Origin: Plectosphaerella cucumerina
Lineage: Eukaryota > Ascomycota > Sordariomycetes > Glomerellales > Plectosphaerellaceae
Length of the DNA: 64,000 nt
Reading direction: 5' to 3'
Assembly (NCBI GenBank): GCA_020746995.1
Contig: JAGPXD010000001.1
Span: forward strand, 7,254,001 to 7,318,000
In this document: one piece after another, positions 23,275 to 34,246 of the stretch
Numbering within the stretch: position 1 is the stretch's first letter
Layout: each line of letters starts with the position of its first letter
Program-made: the position numbers and the translations under genes
Notes under the pieces: model-generated
Seen by the model: only the letters and a program-made list of their open reading frames with translations
Database searches by the model: none
Told to the model about the DNA's origin: nothing

Positions 23275-23993
23275 GAACGTGTGTCGGGTCCCGTGGGCTT
23301 GAGTGAGGGGGAGGCGACGGCAAGCTGGCGGCTGCGACGAGGAGGCGTCCACGCGGGGAATGCGTGTGAGCCGCGCTCTCGGCCGCCGATGCGCGGGGAG
23401 ATGGACGGCCCGCCGAGATAGAGCGAGGCTTGCCAGTGTAGAACATGAATGCACTCCGGGAAAATACGGAGACTGTATGAATCACGCGTGTGCTGCAGTC
23501 GCTACAAGTTGAATGTGATATCATTGGGTTCTCTCTGTCGACCGAAGCTTTGAATCCAAGACGGGGGAAGGTCGCCGATGCAGTCATTCCATGGAGGTGT
23601 GCCGTTGCTTTGTGCAGGCACTTTGCTGCTTAATCGACATATGGACGTATGGCCCTCTTCAATATGCTAATCAAAAGTGGTATCTGGACGCATGCCGTCA
23701 TCTTCTCCTTCCCATCATGGATCATGCTCCTGATGTTTCCATCGCTTGCCTCTTCTTCAGTGAAGGCTGAACGCCAGGCCATCGGTCCCTCCAGCAAACC
23801 ATTCATGCTTCAATTCTGCGGCAGGTCAGGAACATGATAGGTTCGAGAACGAAATCCTTGCCAAAAGAAGCTGCCTTAAGACGACTGGCTTCTCCCCGGG
23901 CATCTCGTAGAACCTCGTCGGTCGAACGGCACTTCAGTGGTGCGCGCTCCTCAGGTTAAGCAACGTGACCGCCACCACCGGCACCGATGCCCT
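23275..23993. other. Intergenic between convergent RPN5 and ROGDI genes
   Basis: 3' flanks of two convergent genes; no coding or RNA feature recognised. Confidence 0.5.
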
Positions 23994-25253
23994 TCATGAC
24001 GATTCATCCATGTCCTCTCCCATGACTGCAGCAAGATTTCTCCTCGCTTGTGCCAGGTTGTTGTTGAGCGCGACAAGCTTCGAGAACAAGCTCAGCAAGC
24101 TCGGGTCGGCTGTCTCGACCTTGACCTTTTCGCGGACAAAGACGTCCTCAGTCCCGCCCATCTGCTGGCCCGCCTGCGCCTGGGCGTGGAAGCCCATGCT
24201 GGCTTCCCGAAGGGAGCTGCTCGCGCGCCGGGGGACGACGATGTCGCGCTTGTGGATGTGCTTCCCGGCGCCGTCGGTGAAGCAGCTGTATCTAAAGTGG
24301 AATGTGCGGTCCATCTCGTCGTGCTCGAGGCGGCGGAAGGTGCCGAGGGCGAGGGCCATCTTCATGCCGAGGTGGACGGGGGCGTCGGCCAGCTCGAGGG
24401 CGCGGAGGTGGAGGACCAGGGTGGCGTCGGAGAGGCCGAGGTGGAAGGAGAGGTGGGGTTGGAGACTTGGGGAGAAGTGGACTGGTGGTGCGGATTCGGT
24501 CTGCCAGGCTGGGTCGGGGTTGGGGTCGGTGCTGGAGTGGCCTTTGAGGAGGGCGATGGAGGCGGTGATTGTCGTAGACAAGGCGCGCAGGTGGTCGGAT
24601 ATTGTATGGGGGTTGGCCGGGGTATCGGTCGAGAGGCAGATGGAGAGGAGGCCGAGGGATTCCGAGAGGTATGTGTTGAGAGATTCTAGGGCGGGTAGAT
24701 GTATGGGGTGGCTGGGGTCGAGTGTGATGGTTTGCGCCGGGAGCATCTTGAGCTGGAGGTTTATTGTCTGGAGTATAAGTGTTAAAGTGGGATGTGTGAT
24801 GCGATGGGAGGAGAACATACGCCCTTCACGATGCGTGTTCCAACGCGTGTGATGTGTCCCTTGACTTTTTCGGCCCTCGGCGTCGTCAAGACCAGTGTGC
24901 TACCCGGATCAACAGGCGCAAGGAGGGCATAGCAGTCTTCGAGGCCGTGCTTGAGGTCCTTCATGAAGGTGCGGGTCTCCTCGAGCATCCATTCTAGCTC
25001 GCGCGCCTGGGGACGGGGACAAGATATAATTAGCACGATTGACTCGACGGAGGTTGTGGAGAGGCGGCGAGGGTCTCTCGGGTCTTCTTGGGCAAGGGAG
25101 CGGATCTGGGTCATGTTGAGGGAGACGAAAGATGGAGGGAGCTGCTGATGGAGGGGTATGCCGCGAGAAGGTGACGGTGCGACGTACCAGGGCCTCCCGC
25201 TTTTTGACCTCAAACTCCTGGGGGGAGATATGTGGCCAGATTTCGACAGACAT
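23994..25253 (-). CDS. RAV2: ROGDI family protein (RAVE complex Rav2-like)
   Basis: Minus-strand exons 25253-25188, 25141-24821 and 24767-23994, all in phase 0, give 386 aa. Diagnostic blocks are ELEWMLEETR, GLEDCYALLAPVDPGSTLVL, VKGHITRVGTRIVKG (interrupted by intron 2) and, near the C-terminus, VREKVKVETADPSLLSLFSKL. This is the ROGDI leucine-zipper family. Yeast Rav2 is a subunit of RAVE, which reassembles the V1 and V0 sectors of the vacuolar H+-ATPase. The function is assigned by family. The gene is divergent from POP7 across 506 bp. Confidence 0.88.
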
Positions 25254-25759
25254 GATGCCTGGGTACTGCTGGGAGCGCGATTGGGGTGGTGGCTTTGTCG
25301 GGTGCACAGGCAGCCATGCTGGCCGTGGAAGAGGATTGTCGCGACTTTCCAGGCGGAAGTTTGGAGGTTGCACCGTCGGCCTGAGCTTGCTCGCAGCAGG
25401 AGCGTCACCGTAGCTCCACGCCGGTCCACCGGTGCTGCCCAGCGGGGCTTAGCGGGCCCCACAGCTCGCTGTGCCGTGCCTGCAGTCTTGGCTCACCATT
25501 CAAACTTCAGCAGACCTTCAGTGAGAAGACCAGAGAAGAAGACGTCTCATCACATTCAACTCCCAGGTCGTGTGGTCGTCTGCAGACTTGTTCTCCGACC
25601 TCTGTTCTCACGCGGCTGGCCTGCCAGGCATCAAAGAGACTTATCTAACTTGGTCGCTTCCGACAGCCGGACATCAAGGGGACAACATTGAGAAGCGCAC
25701 CGACAAGCGCAAGAAGAATCTGACCTGTCCTCTGGACAGACCCAAACCGGCTGCCTGTC
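25254..25759. promoter_or_regulatory. Divergent promoter between ROGDI and POP7
   Basis: A 506-bp bidirectional spacer. No TATA box or clear factor site is recognised. Confidence 0.45.
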
Positions 25760-26349
25760 ATGGCTCCAACTCTGTCCAACGGCGGTGATGCCTCCACAAA
25801 GCACCCAAATCCCAAAAAGCCACCTTTTTTCGATCAAGGTACCTCGCCCCGACAGCCCAATGACATTCCGGGTCTGCCATCTGACAGATTCCAGGCTACA
25901 GAGTCAAGAAGAGGCCCCTGTCACGGCCGCAGCAGCCCGCCTCGTCGAACCAGCAACTGATCTACGTCTCCAAGCGCACACCCTTCATGTCTGTCGTGAA
26001 GCGCGTCCGGAAGATGCTGGACAAGTCGCTGCAGGGCCACGCACCAGCCACTCGAGGCATGAGTCTCCCCCAGCGTGTGGCGCTGCTGAGCAAGGAGGAT
26101 GGCACAAAGGGCGGAGGTAGTGGGAGCCATTGCCAGGTTACCGTCATGGGAACTGGCGCAGCCATCGAGAAGACACTCAGCGTGGCTAGCTGGTTCATGG
26201 CGCAGGGAGACTGTGAGGTCAATGTCAGGACCAAGTCGGTCGGCGCTGTGGACGACTTTGTGCCGGCAGATGGGGCTGACGATGGCTTTGAGGACGAGAG
26301 CAGAGTGCGGATGCTGAGCTGTCTGGAGGTTTTGGTGAGGCTGAAGTGA
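25760..26349 (+). CDS. POP7: RNase P/MRP subunit POP7 (Rpp20, Alba-like)
   Basis: Exons 25760-25838 and 25895-26349 (intron GTACCT..TCCAG) give 177 aa. The splice reconstructs QGYRVKKRPLSRP, then the Alba-like core: IYVSKRTPFMSVVKRVRKML, then VTVMGTGAAIEKTLSVASWF, VNVRTKSVGAVDDF and a final hydrophobic strand MLSCLEVLVRLK. POP7 binds RNA in the P3 domain with POP6 and serves in tRNA 5'-end and rRNA processing. The length is near the family norm, with a longer Gly/Lys loop before the GTG motif. Confidence 0.9.
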
Positions 26350-26991
26350 GCCTTGGGCGATGTTGGACACGGGGCTAGGTGAGTTGGCCGCATCAGCTTG
26401 CTGAGCATCCAAGTCTGACTAATCTAGGGTTCGGTCTTGTTTCTTCTACACATATTTATGATACCCCAACAATGGACGAATACATTTGAATAGCCAAGGA
26501 TGTTTGCTCTTGAGTGACGGACAACCGACATAGCTGTTACCCAGAGGCGGAGAGGCGGCGAGATATGAGCTGCTGTCCACGCCGACTGTACAGGCTGGGC
26601 TCGAAGGCATCGATCCATCGGCAACATTTCTGCCTGCCTGCCGGCTGGTCGGTGACACCCCCGTCCCCGGATCATGTCATTTCGATGCAACCTCGAGATC
26701 CATCTTGCCTTGATTCGGACGCTGATATATCGCCGACTCTCGCGCCATGGGCGATGCAATGACGACATTCAGACAAGCTGGGGCAACACCACCTGCTGCA
26801 ACCAACGACATGGCTCGTTTCTGCAACAATGGGGATTCAATATGCGCACGCGATCGATCAGAAACTCGGCTCGGGGATAACATCGGACCATGATGTCTGC
26901 CTGCAATCGCTATAAATGAGGGGTTGCACGAAAGGGGTCAGATCACAGAACCAAGACATTCACAGCCGATTCTCTCGAGATACTTGAACAG
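26350..26991. other. Intergenic: POP7 3' flank and oxygenase promoter
   Basis: No gene seen. The right end carries the TATA box annotated separately. Confidence 0.45.
26911..26917 (+). promoter_or_regulatory. TATA box upstream of the oxygenase gene
   Basis: TATAAAT lies 81 nt before the ATG at 26992, a good consensus match. It suggests an inducible, TATA-type promoter. Confidence 0.6.
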
Positions 26992-28283
26992 ATGCCTTCC
27001 GCCGTACCTCAGCTTTATCGATACTCCCACGTCCCCGAGACCCAGGAGAACCTCGACTGGGCCGAGTGTAGGTCGCTCTCAACACGCAAGGTCAAGTCTC
27101 GACGATACAAGTCACTGACCCCAAGCAGTGGCGACGGTTGATCTTTCCAAATATGGAACCCCAGAAGGCAACGCGGAGCTTGCCCAAACCCTCATCAACG
27201 CCTCGCGGTCCAAGGGCTTCTTCTACGTGACGAATTTTGGCATCCCGCAGGCCGAGGTAGACAAGCAGCTGGCACTGGGCCAGAGGTTCTATGAGCTGCC
27301 TCTCGAGGAGAAACTCAAGTACGAGATGGCGAGTATAACGGCTATCGTCCTGCTGGGCGAAGGCTGCTCAGCGGCGGCATCAAGGATAAGACGGAGGTGT
27401 GGAACATGGCCAGTGAGTCCACCACTCTTTCTGCAATTGATCTAGGAGTATTGCGCGCGAGTCCTAACCATATCGACCCGTAGCAAGAGATGGCACCATC
27501 TCCCAGCCGCTCCCCGACCTTCTAGTGCAGCGGAGGACAGAGATCGAAGCCTTCGCCAAAGACCTCCACGACAAGGTGCTCACGCCTCTCAACCACCTCA
27601 TCGCCATTGCCCTGGAGCTGCCGGAAGACTATCTGGTCAAACTGCACCGATGGGAAACGGACGACGAGTCACACCTGCGGTACATGAAGTACACACGCTT
27701 CCAGGGCGACGAGCTCGAGAAGCTCGAGAAAGTGAACGACGAGGTCTGGGTTAGGGGCCATACGGACCTAGGGTCTCTGACGCTGCTGTTCCGCCAGCCC
27801 GTGGCGGCGCTGCAGATCCAGGATCCGGAGACGAGAGCCTGGAAGTGGGCGAAACCGATCGATGGTAGTCTAACTGTCAACACTTGCGACGCTCTGAGCT
27901 TCCTGACGGGCGGTTACATCAAGTCGACGATCCACAGGGTGAAAACGATCTCTTGTCCTTATGGATGGCTACGTCCTAAAATCATCGAGCTAACGAGTGA
28001 TCAGGTCGCAGTACCTCCCAAGGATCAGCGGCATGTCGACCGGCTGGGCTTGCTGTACTTTGCCCGCCCACAGAACGACCTTGTTCTTCGCACGATTGAC
28101 TCGCCACTGCTCCGGCGCGAGGGGTATACGCAGAACGAGTTCGAGGCGGGTGGCCATCGGATCCCGACCATGGGCGAGTTTACCAGGCTCAAGCAGACGT
28201 GGCAGCAGCAGAAGGGCAAGTCATGGCAGGACTCGGAGGGGCAGGAGATCCTGCCTGGGTTCACGGGCAAGTCTTTTGCATGA
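26992..28283 (+). CDS. 2-oxoglutarate/Fe(II) oxygenase (isopenicillin N synthase-like), apparently frameshifted
   Basis: Exons are 26992-27067, 27129-27412, 27484-27938 and 28005-28283, with good GT-AG borders. The joined length of 1094 nt is not a multiple of three. In exon 2 the frame reading LPLEEKLKYE runs out of register at about 27320-27330. The conserved continuation (DGEYNGYRPAGRRLL, then EVWNMA) lies in the next frame, and about six residues usual in relatives are missing, which suggests a short deletion. Downstream, GHTDLGSLTLLF gives the HxD iron ligands and STIHRV the distal His. Residues GFFYVTNFG mark the DIOX_N domain. The substrate is unknown. It is either a pseudogene or a sequence error. 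Confidence 0.72.
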
Positions 28284-28655
28284 GGGGCCTGTAGCGCTTG
28301 TTTAGGAGCCAGAAGATGTGTAATGTATTGATGAAGTCTCCAGTGCCAAGACTAAAAATATGTGGTCGTTGGGGACGAGGTGCTTCGTGGTCTGCCAGGC
28401 AGTGCCCACAAGATATCGAGGGGTTTGCCTGATCGCAGCGACGACATCACGATATGGGTCTTGGGTCCGCATCTGCGGCAGAGATGTTAAGCGCAGTGTC
28501 CATACTGGCTATCCACCTGTTCCTGGAAGGTACCCGATCTTGACAAAGAAAAACAAAGCCACGTCCTCGCCCGACGCCAAATGATCCCAGCTATTCACAC
28601 AATGCTATGCATGGTCCCTCAGACAGGGCCGGCGAACCTACTTCCATGGTCTGGC
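28284..28655. other. Intergenic between convergent oxygenase and NIPSNAP genes
   Basis: 3' flanks only; nothing recognised. Confidence 0.5.
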
Positions 28656-29784
28656 TCATGCGACGGGCGACCAGGGCATGGGGACCATGATCCTCGACTT
28701 CATCTCCTGAATCAGGGGCACCGTCTTGTGGACCGTCTCGCTCCAGCCCTCAATGTGCCAGCTCTGCTCGCGGCGGATCTTCCTCTCCTCCAGGTTGGCA
28801 AACTGCCACAGGTGGTGGACGGTGTTGAGGTCGCCAATCTGAACGAACCAGGCGCCGACGCCCTCCATGACCTCGCGGCGGGCCTTGAGGCCGCGCCTCC
28901 AGTGAGTCTCCCACTCGAGGAGGTTTCCGGGGTGCAGGGTGTAGGATCGGAGCTCGAAGATGCCGCCGAGCTTGCGCGGGGGAGTGGTCGGCCAGAAGGA
29001 GAACTCTTGCATCAGCGAGACCTTTCGCGAGTGGATCATGCTGCGGAGCTTGCGGTCAAAGTCGGCAAACTCGGGCAGGCCGGCGATGTTGTGGATGGAG
29101 TCGTGGTAGCCCTGGTATCTCTGGTATTCCCAAATGTGGACTGTTCCGGGATGTCAGAGGACCGGCGGAGAGTCGTTATCTCAGGGATCGGTACTTACCG
29201 AAAGTGTTGGTATCTCCAACCTCTGTCCTCCAGCTTCCGACCAGGTGGACCTTATTCTCCGGCATGGAGGCCATCTTGGGATACCAGCTGCTGATGAGTT
29301 CGACGTACTCCTCGAGCTTGTCGAGCTTGACCTCGTGGAAGGAGATTGTGTGGACGTATTTGCCACGGGCGAGGACCTGGCTGAAGCTGGCCTCGAGTTG
29401 GGCGTCGAGCTCGCGGCCCTCCTTTGTGCCGTAGATGAGGTTGGTCAGGGGCCCTGCCTTGCGGGGGGGCTGCTCGACCTCTGCCTTTTTATCTGTGGCG
29501 AGTGAGCCCAGCTTCCGAGCATCCTCGGGCGACTCGGCGGGGGAGGGGGAAGGGGATTGCTTCTGGGCCAACGCACTTGCTTCTCGCTTCTTCTGCTCCT
29601 CGACCAGGTGCTCCCGGAACTCGCGCTGCCTCTTGTTGAATGCCTCGACGGATTGGCTGGTGGCGCTGATGTCGGACATGCCGGGGGTCCTGCCGAGCTG
29701 GGTGGTAGTGGTGGTGAAGGTGCGCAGGGCTGTCCGCGATACGGCCGCGCCGGTGGCGGCCTTGACCAGTCGCTGGCTCAGCAT
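28656..29784 (-). CDS. NIPSNAP family mitochondrial protein
   Basis: Minus-strand exons 29784-29199 and 29140-28656 (intron GTAAGT..AACAG) give 356 aa. The N-terminus is an Arg/Thr-rich, acid-free presequence (MLSQRLVKAATGAAVSRTAL). Two NIPSNAP ferredoxin-like modules follow: YVHTISFHEVKLDKLEEYVE with NKVHLVGSWRTEVGDTNTF, then VHIWEYQRYQGYHDSIHNI, and FELRSYTLHPGNLLEWE with the terminal PMPWSP. A low-complexity Glu/Lys/Ser/Pro segment separates the presequence from the first module. NIPSNAPs are matrix proteins, with roles in mitophagy signalling in animals; the fungal role is undefined. It is divergent from ATP18. Confidence 0.92.
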
Positions 29785-30948
29785 TGTGAAGGATGGCGAG
29801 AGGGTGATTGTTTTGTGGTGTTGTTGTTGAAGAGAGGGCGAGACAGAACCACGGGGACGGCCGACCAAGATTGTAAGTCTTCTAGGCGGGCGTCGGCGGC
29901 GTTGGTGGGAAAGAGGACAGGTTCGGCAATGGAGGTCAATGTGCCGCCTGAAGTCGAAGCGGGCGGTTGGACGGGAGAGGCAGCAGGGAGGTGTTTCCGG
30001 GAGAGCAAGAGGAGAGGAGAGCAGGGGACCTGGTCTGTGGGCGATCCGGTTGGAGGCGTCACAGAGTCGCGGAGAAGAAGAAGGAGAGGCAAGCTCGCTG
30101 GGTGGTCAGAACTGCCGCGTTGGGAGGGTTGCCTCGACGGGTAATTGGATGAAAGGGAATGAGCTCGGGCGTGTGCAGGTGCAGGAGGGCGAACGGGGAG
30201 AGAGGTATTGGAATCACCCCGCACTTCGGACGGAGGTCAGTGTGGTGTCTTGGTGTTGGTGTGTGTGTGTGTGCAGAGGAAGGTTGGAGAAGACAACCGC
30301 GAAGAGCTACGGGAATGCTGCTTTGTACCCAGGTACTCTGACTATGACGGGAGGGTAGGCAGGTGACCTGCTCGAGAGGGGGAATCTGCCCACTTCCCTC
30401 GTACCCTCAGCTCAGCTCAGCCCGTCCCTCCGTCCACCAGGCCGCAGGCGTCACACATGCGTCTGGGGAAGCTTGCGAGGGGGAGCTATAGTGGGTATTT
30501 ACAGGGAGGCGGGACGCTGAACGGGCGGATGGGGCCTGCTGGGGCCACTCAGCGACCGTTCGCTGGAGCGGCAACGGGGAAGCAACCGTGTCTGCCGACA
30601 GGTCTGGACGTGCGGAGAAGTGAGAGGACTCGGGGAGGATGATGTCACGCCGCCTGCACGGACAAACGGGGTCCGTCCAACGAATGGGCGGCGGTGGAGA
30701 CGGTTGACGGAAGGGTCACGTGGACCAGAGAATACGGTACTCCGCTTCCACCTCTTGGCTCCGGCACACCGCTAGATCCAGACTGCCATTCGATTCCTGC
30801 CTCAGGCGACGACCGGCAATGGAACGGGTCAACCACGAAAAAGGCTCGTCTTGATGCTCACATAGCTTCGCCTGGAACCTCCGAATCATCCACCCCCAGC
30901 CTACAACCCACCCAGTCTCCCCTCGCATAACCCTTCGCGACCGTCAAC
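29785..30948. promoter_or_regulatory. Divergent spacer between NIPSNAP and ATP18
   Basis: No gene recognised. It contains a short GT repeat (30258-30273) and a CACGTG E-box (30717-30722) about 230 nt before ATP18. GA-rich and GC-rich frames on both strands are not protein-like. Confidence 0.4.
30258..30273 (+). repeat. GT-dinucleotide microsatellite
   Basis: Short uninterrupted GT run in the NIPSNAP-ATP18 spacer. Confidence 0.8.
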
Positions 30949-31370
30949 ATGTCTTGGTTCGGTGCCACCCCCCTCAAGAAGTTCCCTGCGCCCGTCCGTA
31001 CGTCAATTGCTCCCCTCCCGACCGCGCATCCCTGGTCCGTCCACCGCTAACCATGATGACAGTGAGGCCCATGGCTCCCTTCTACGCCGCTGGTACGCAT
31101 GCTCCCCGATACCCTTTCCGATGACGAGACGAACGATCGAACGAACGAAGCGACGCACATGAGGAGGAGCGGGAACGGAGACAGCACGACTGACACGCAG
31201 CGCAGGCCTCATCATCGCCTACGGCATCAACTCGGCCCAGAACGCCATGATGGACTGTGCGTGACACCCCTCGCCGACAGGCACCCAGACGACGCATATA
31301 CTGACCGCCTCAAACAGCCGCCGAGTTCAAGCACGACCCCCGCAACCCCAACGCCAAGAAGGCGCACTAA
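30949..31370 (+). CDS. ATP18: ATP synthase subunit j (ATP18 / i-j subunit)
   Basis: Four small exons, 30949-30997, 31063-31092, 31206-31256 and 31318-31370, all phase 1, encode only 60 aa. The pieces read MSWFGATPLKKFPAPV, LRPMAPFYAAG, LIIAYGINSAQNAMMDS and AEFKHDPRNPNAKKAH. This matches the fungal F1Fo-ATP synthase j subunit: an aromatic N-terminus, one transmembrane helix (PFYAAGLIIAYGIN) and the conserved DPRNPN tail. It sits in the inner membrane at the dimer interface of the Fo sector. Introns (65, 113 and 61 nt) outweigh the coding sequence, so the gene is easily missed. CACGTG about 230 nt upstream may contribute to regulation. Confidence 0.92.
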
Positions 31371-32010
31371 GCTTTGCGATCTGCGATGATGGTGGAAGAG
31401 GAAGCGATGATATGATTCCCACGGAACGATCACGGGAGCCCCGGCATGGCGAGGCGACGCCGGAGGACGACTTGCCGCAGCGGAAGGCTAATGGGCGGAG
31501 GGGCAATGTATCATAGACGCGAGGGTGCTCTGAATTGAGACGTTCGCTGCAATGCCATGTTTCCTTTGTATGGACGCAACCGGCGGTGTTGATACAGGTC
31601 CAGTGTACTCGGAGCATACCTCGAGACGATAGTGTCTCAAAGGTGCGGTCGGCTGTACTGGGGCCGTTGTCGACATGCGACTCCAGCATTTGAGGTCAAC
31701 ATCGCCATCCAGACCATGGTGACCGGTCCAAGAAGCGATATCACCCGAGTCACGTGACTGCGTTTGGCAGGCTAGCCAAACAAGGCTTCAACACCAGCAT
31801 TTGACATGGCATGGAGTCCAAAGATGATCTCCAAAGTAGCCTGTGGAAAATGCTGTTCTGCTGACGATTGGGACACCCCACCTCGGCGTGGTGAGTCTTC
31901 GGCGTCAGGCGGGCCCAGTTTGTTCGGCGAGGCCAGCATGACAAATCCGACATCTTCATCCCCAGACTTTTGACCATCTTCTCAACATCAACACCTCGCC
32001 TCATCGACTC
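31371..32010. promoter_or_regulatory. Intergenic: ATP18 3' flank and hydrolase promoter
   Basis: No gene recognised. It contains the E-box palindrome annotated separately. Confidence 0.45.
31749..31758. promoter_or_regulatory. E-box palindrome GTCACGTGAC
   Basis: A perfect 10-bp palindrome centred on CACGTG, about 250 nt upstream of the FSH1-type hydrolase. Cbf1-like and other bHLH factors bind such sites in fungi; which factor acts here is unknown. Confidence 0.5.
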
Positions 32011-33013
32011 ATGCGCGTCCCAATTTCTGTCGCTACGACACTGCGGTCTCTCACTTTTCATACTAGGCCTTACACGTCCCGAGCTTTTATTTCTGCCCAG
32101 TCCCGTATCGTTAGAAGTACCCCGCCACCTAGACAGTTCACCTCCGACAGCACCATGACGGCCGACTCAGAGACCAAGGCCAATGCGCCTGCCGCGAGGA
32201 CGCCGAAGCCCAAGGTTGTCAAGAAGGATCTGAATATTCTGATGCTTCACGGTCAGACCAATTTCCCTCTACTTCGCCATCACTCGACTCTGACAAGTCA
32301 CAGGCTTCACACAATCCGGAACCCTCTTCCGCTCAAAGACGCGTGCCCTCGAGAAGCTGCTCGCCAAGGCCCTCACACCCCTGAATATCAACGCTGTCTG
32401 CCACTACCCCACGGCCCCCATCAGGCTGGATGCCAAGGAGATCCCAGGGTACACGCCACCCGAGGGCGACGCCGCAGATGAGGGCGAGACGGACTCATGG
32501 GCCTGGTTCCGCAAGCGCGACGACCCCCAGGTTCCCGGCGGCATCACGTATCTGGGCCTTGACTCGGGCATGGAGACCGTCGCCGAGGCCATCCGCGGCA
32601 TCGAGGGTGGCATCGATGGCGTCATCGGCTTCAGCCAGGGCGGCGCCATGACAGCGCTCGTGGCATCGGTGCTCGAGACACCACACCGCGAGGTCCCGGA
32701 GGCATCGGCATCCTGGGCGACGGCGCTGCGGGAGGCCAACGGCGGCAGGAGCCTCAAGTTTGCGGGCATCTACTCTGGCTTCTTCGCCACGGACGTGGCC
32801 CTGGCTTGGACGTATGAGCCCAAGATCCATATCCCGTCGGTGCACTTCATCGGCAGCCTCGACACGGTGGTGGAAGAGTCGCGGAGCCAGGCGCTCGTGG
32901 ACCGGTTCGAGGACCCTGTCATCGTGGTGCACCCTGGTGGACACTACGTGCCCATCTCCAAGGAGTGGGCGATGGCCCTGGCTGGCTTCGTACAGAGGCA
33001 AGTCAAGGAGTAA
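32011..33013 (+). CDS. FSH1-type serine hydrolase (DUF341), possibly mitochondrial
   Basis: Exons 32011-32251 and 32304-33013 (intron GTCAGA..CACAG) give 316 aa. NILMLHGFTQSGTLFR starts the alpha/beta-hydrolase fold. The nucleophile is Ser191 in GFSQG, the acid Asp267 in GSLDTVV and the base His294 in HPGGHYVP. This is the FSH (family of serine hydrolases) group related to human OVCA2. The first 48 residues contain many Arg and Ser/Thr and almost no acidic residues, which looks like a mitochondrial presequence. A second in-frame ATG at 32155 would give a cytosolic form. The physiological ester substrate is unknown. Confidence 0.88.
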
Positions 33014-34246
33014 GAAGGGCTTCGAGGGTGGAGGTGTGCTTTAGACAGATAGACAGCGCAAGACTTGAAATTCGTTCAGGGGATTGACGAGACGGTGCAT
33101 GGTTTCTTGGTTAACAGCCAGGTCAGGGGAGGAACGGCAAACCCCGTGACAGCACCTCTCCCTCAGAAGACAACGGGGATATTTCCTATGCGAGCAAAGA
33201 AAAAGGCACCAACCTACTGGTAGGAGCAGGCACATACGCTGATGAATCCCATCATCCACGGGCCCACTGGAACTGGGGCAGCTGAACCCCCGATCCTGTC
33301 ATCCTGTCAATATCCTAGCGGCCTGGACCGTGTCCGGTGTCCCCTCCTGGCTATCCTCGGGGATACCAAGACCTCGTGGCGTGCCACAATTACGGGCCAT
33401 GGACAGTCGCAGCATAGTGCGACTGCTCACCGAGCCCGCGTGCGCGCGTGGGAACCATCCTCGTGGCTGTTGGATCACCCCTTGAAGGAGGCTCTCATAG
33501 TATGCGTAGCCCCTGAACCAGCTTGCCAGCTAGGGGTGCTCTCCCCTGTCTGCCCCCAAAGGTCCCCCCTCCCACGGTCTGGGGGCCGGGGTCGGGGTCT
33601 TGGCGACATGCTTGGCCCACGCCCACGTGCTCGAAGCTCTGGACGACGTCCATCGCAAGACACATCAACCCCCTTCGATAACCGTTCCAGCGATGCGCCT
33701 CCCCTCCACATGGCGCAAGGCCGCAGATCTCCGCTTGGCTATTGCCCGCCTCCCACCAGCTGTCGCTGCGTCCCCTCTGTCGTGCGTCGGTAAAGCCTGT
33801 CCCTGTCATGCATGGCTGTTCTATCGATTCCATCATGCCAGGGCGTGTTCACTCGCCCATTGCGGCCTCGGCGCCGAAGCACGGGTTCGATCTGGAGGGT
33901 TGAAGTTTTTGGGGGACCTTGTCGAGGACGGCAGAGCTCTGACTATCTATCCCCGAAGACACACACTTTGATCATCTCTCAACCAGCACATACCCTACCC
34001 TACCCCGTACCACCTGCTCCCCCGCGACGATCCCTCCAACTCGTCAACTATTCCTCCGCTGGCATATGTCGCTTTGACCCTGGATCTGCCCAGAAAGCTT
34101 CGCGCAGAAACCCCGCCGTCAAGCTACCCGTCGGACAGGCTGAAGCCTAAGACCACGCGACACCCCTCGCGACCGCGCGCACACACACCCCACAAGGCCA
34201 AGGACTTCGCACAGCTGGCCCTGCCCGGCGACGGCCACGACTCGCG
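33014..34246. other. Intergenic: hydrolase 3' flank and SH3-protein promoter
   Basis: 1.2 kb without a convincing gene. A 183-codon frame at 33242-33793 is Pro/Arg/Ser-rich and judged chance. The last 250 nt are C-rich and CA-rich, like a fungal 5' UTR. Confidence 0.45.
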
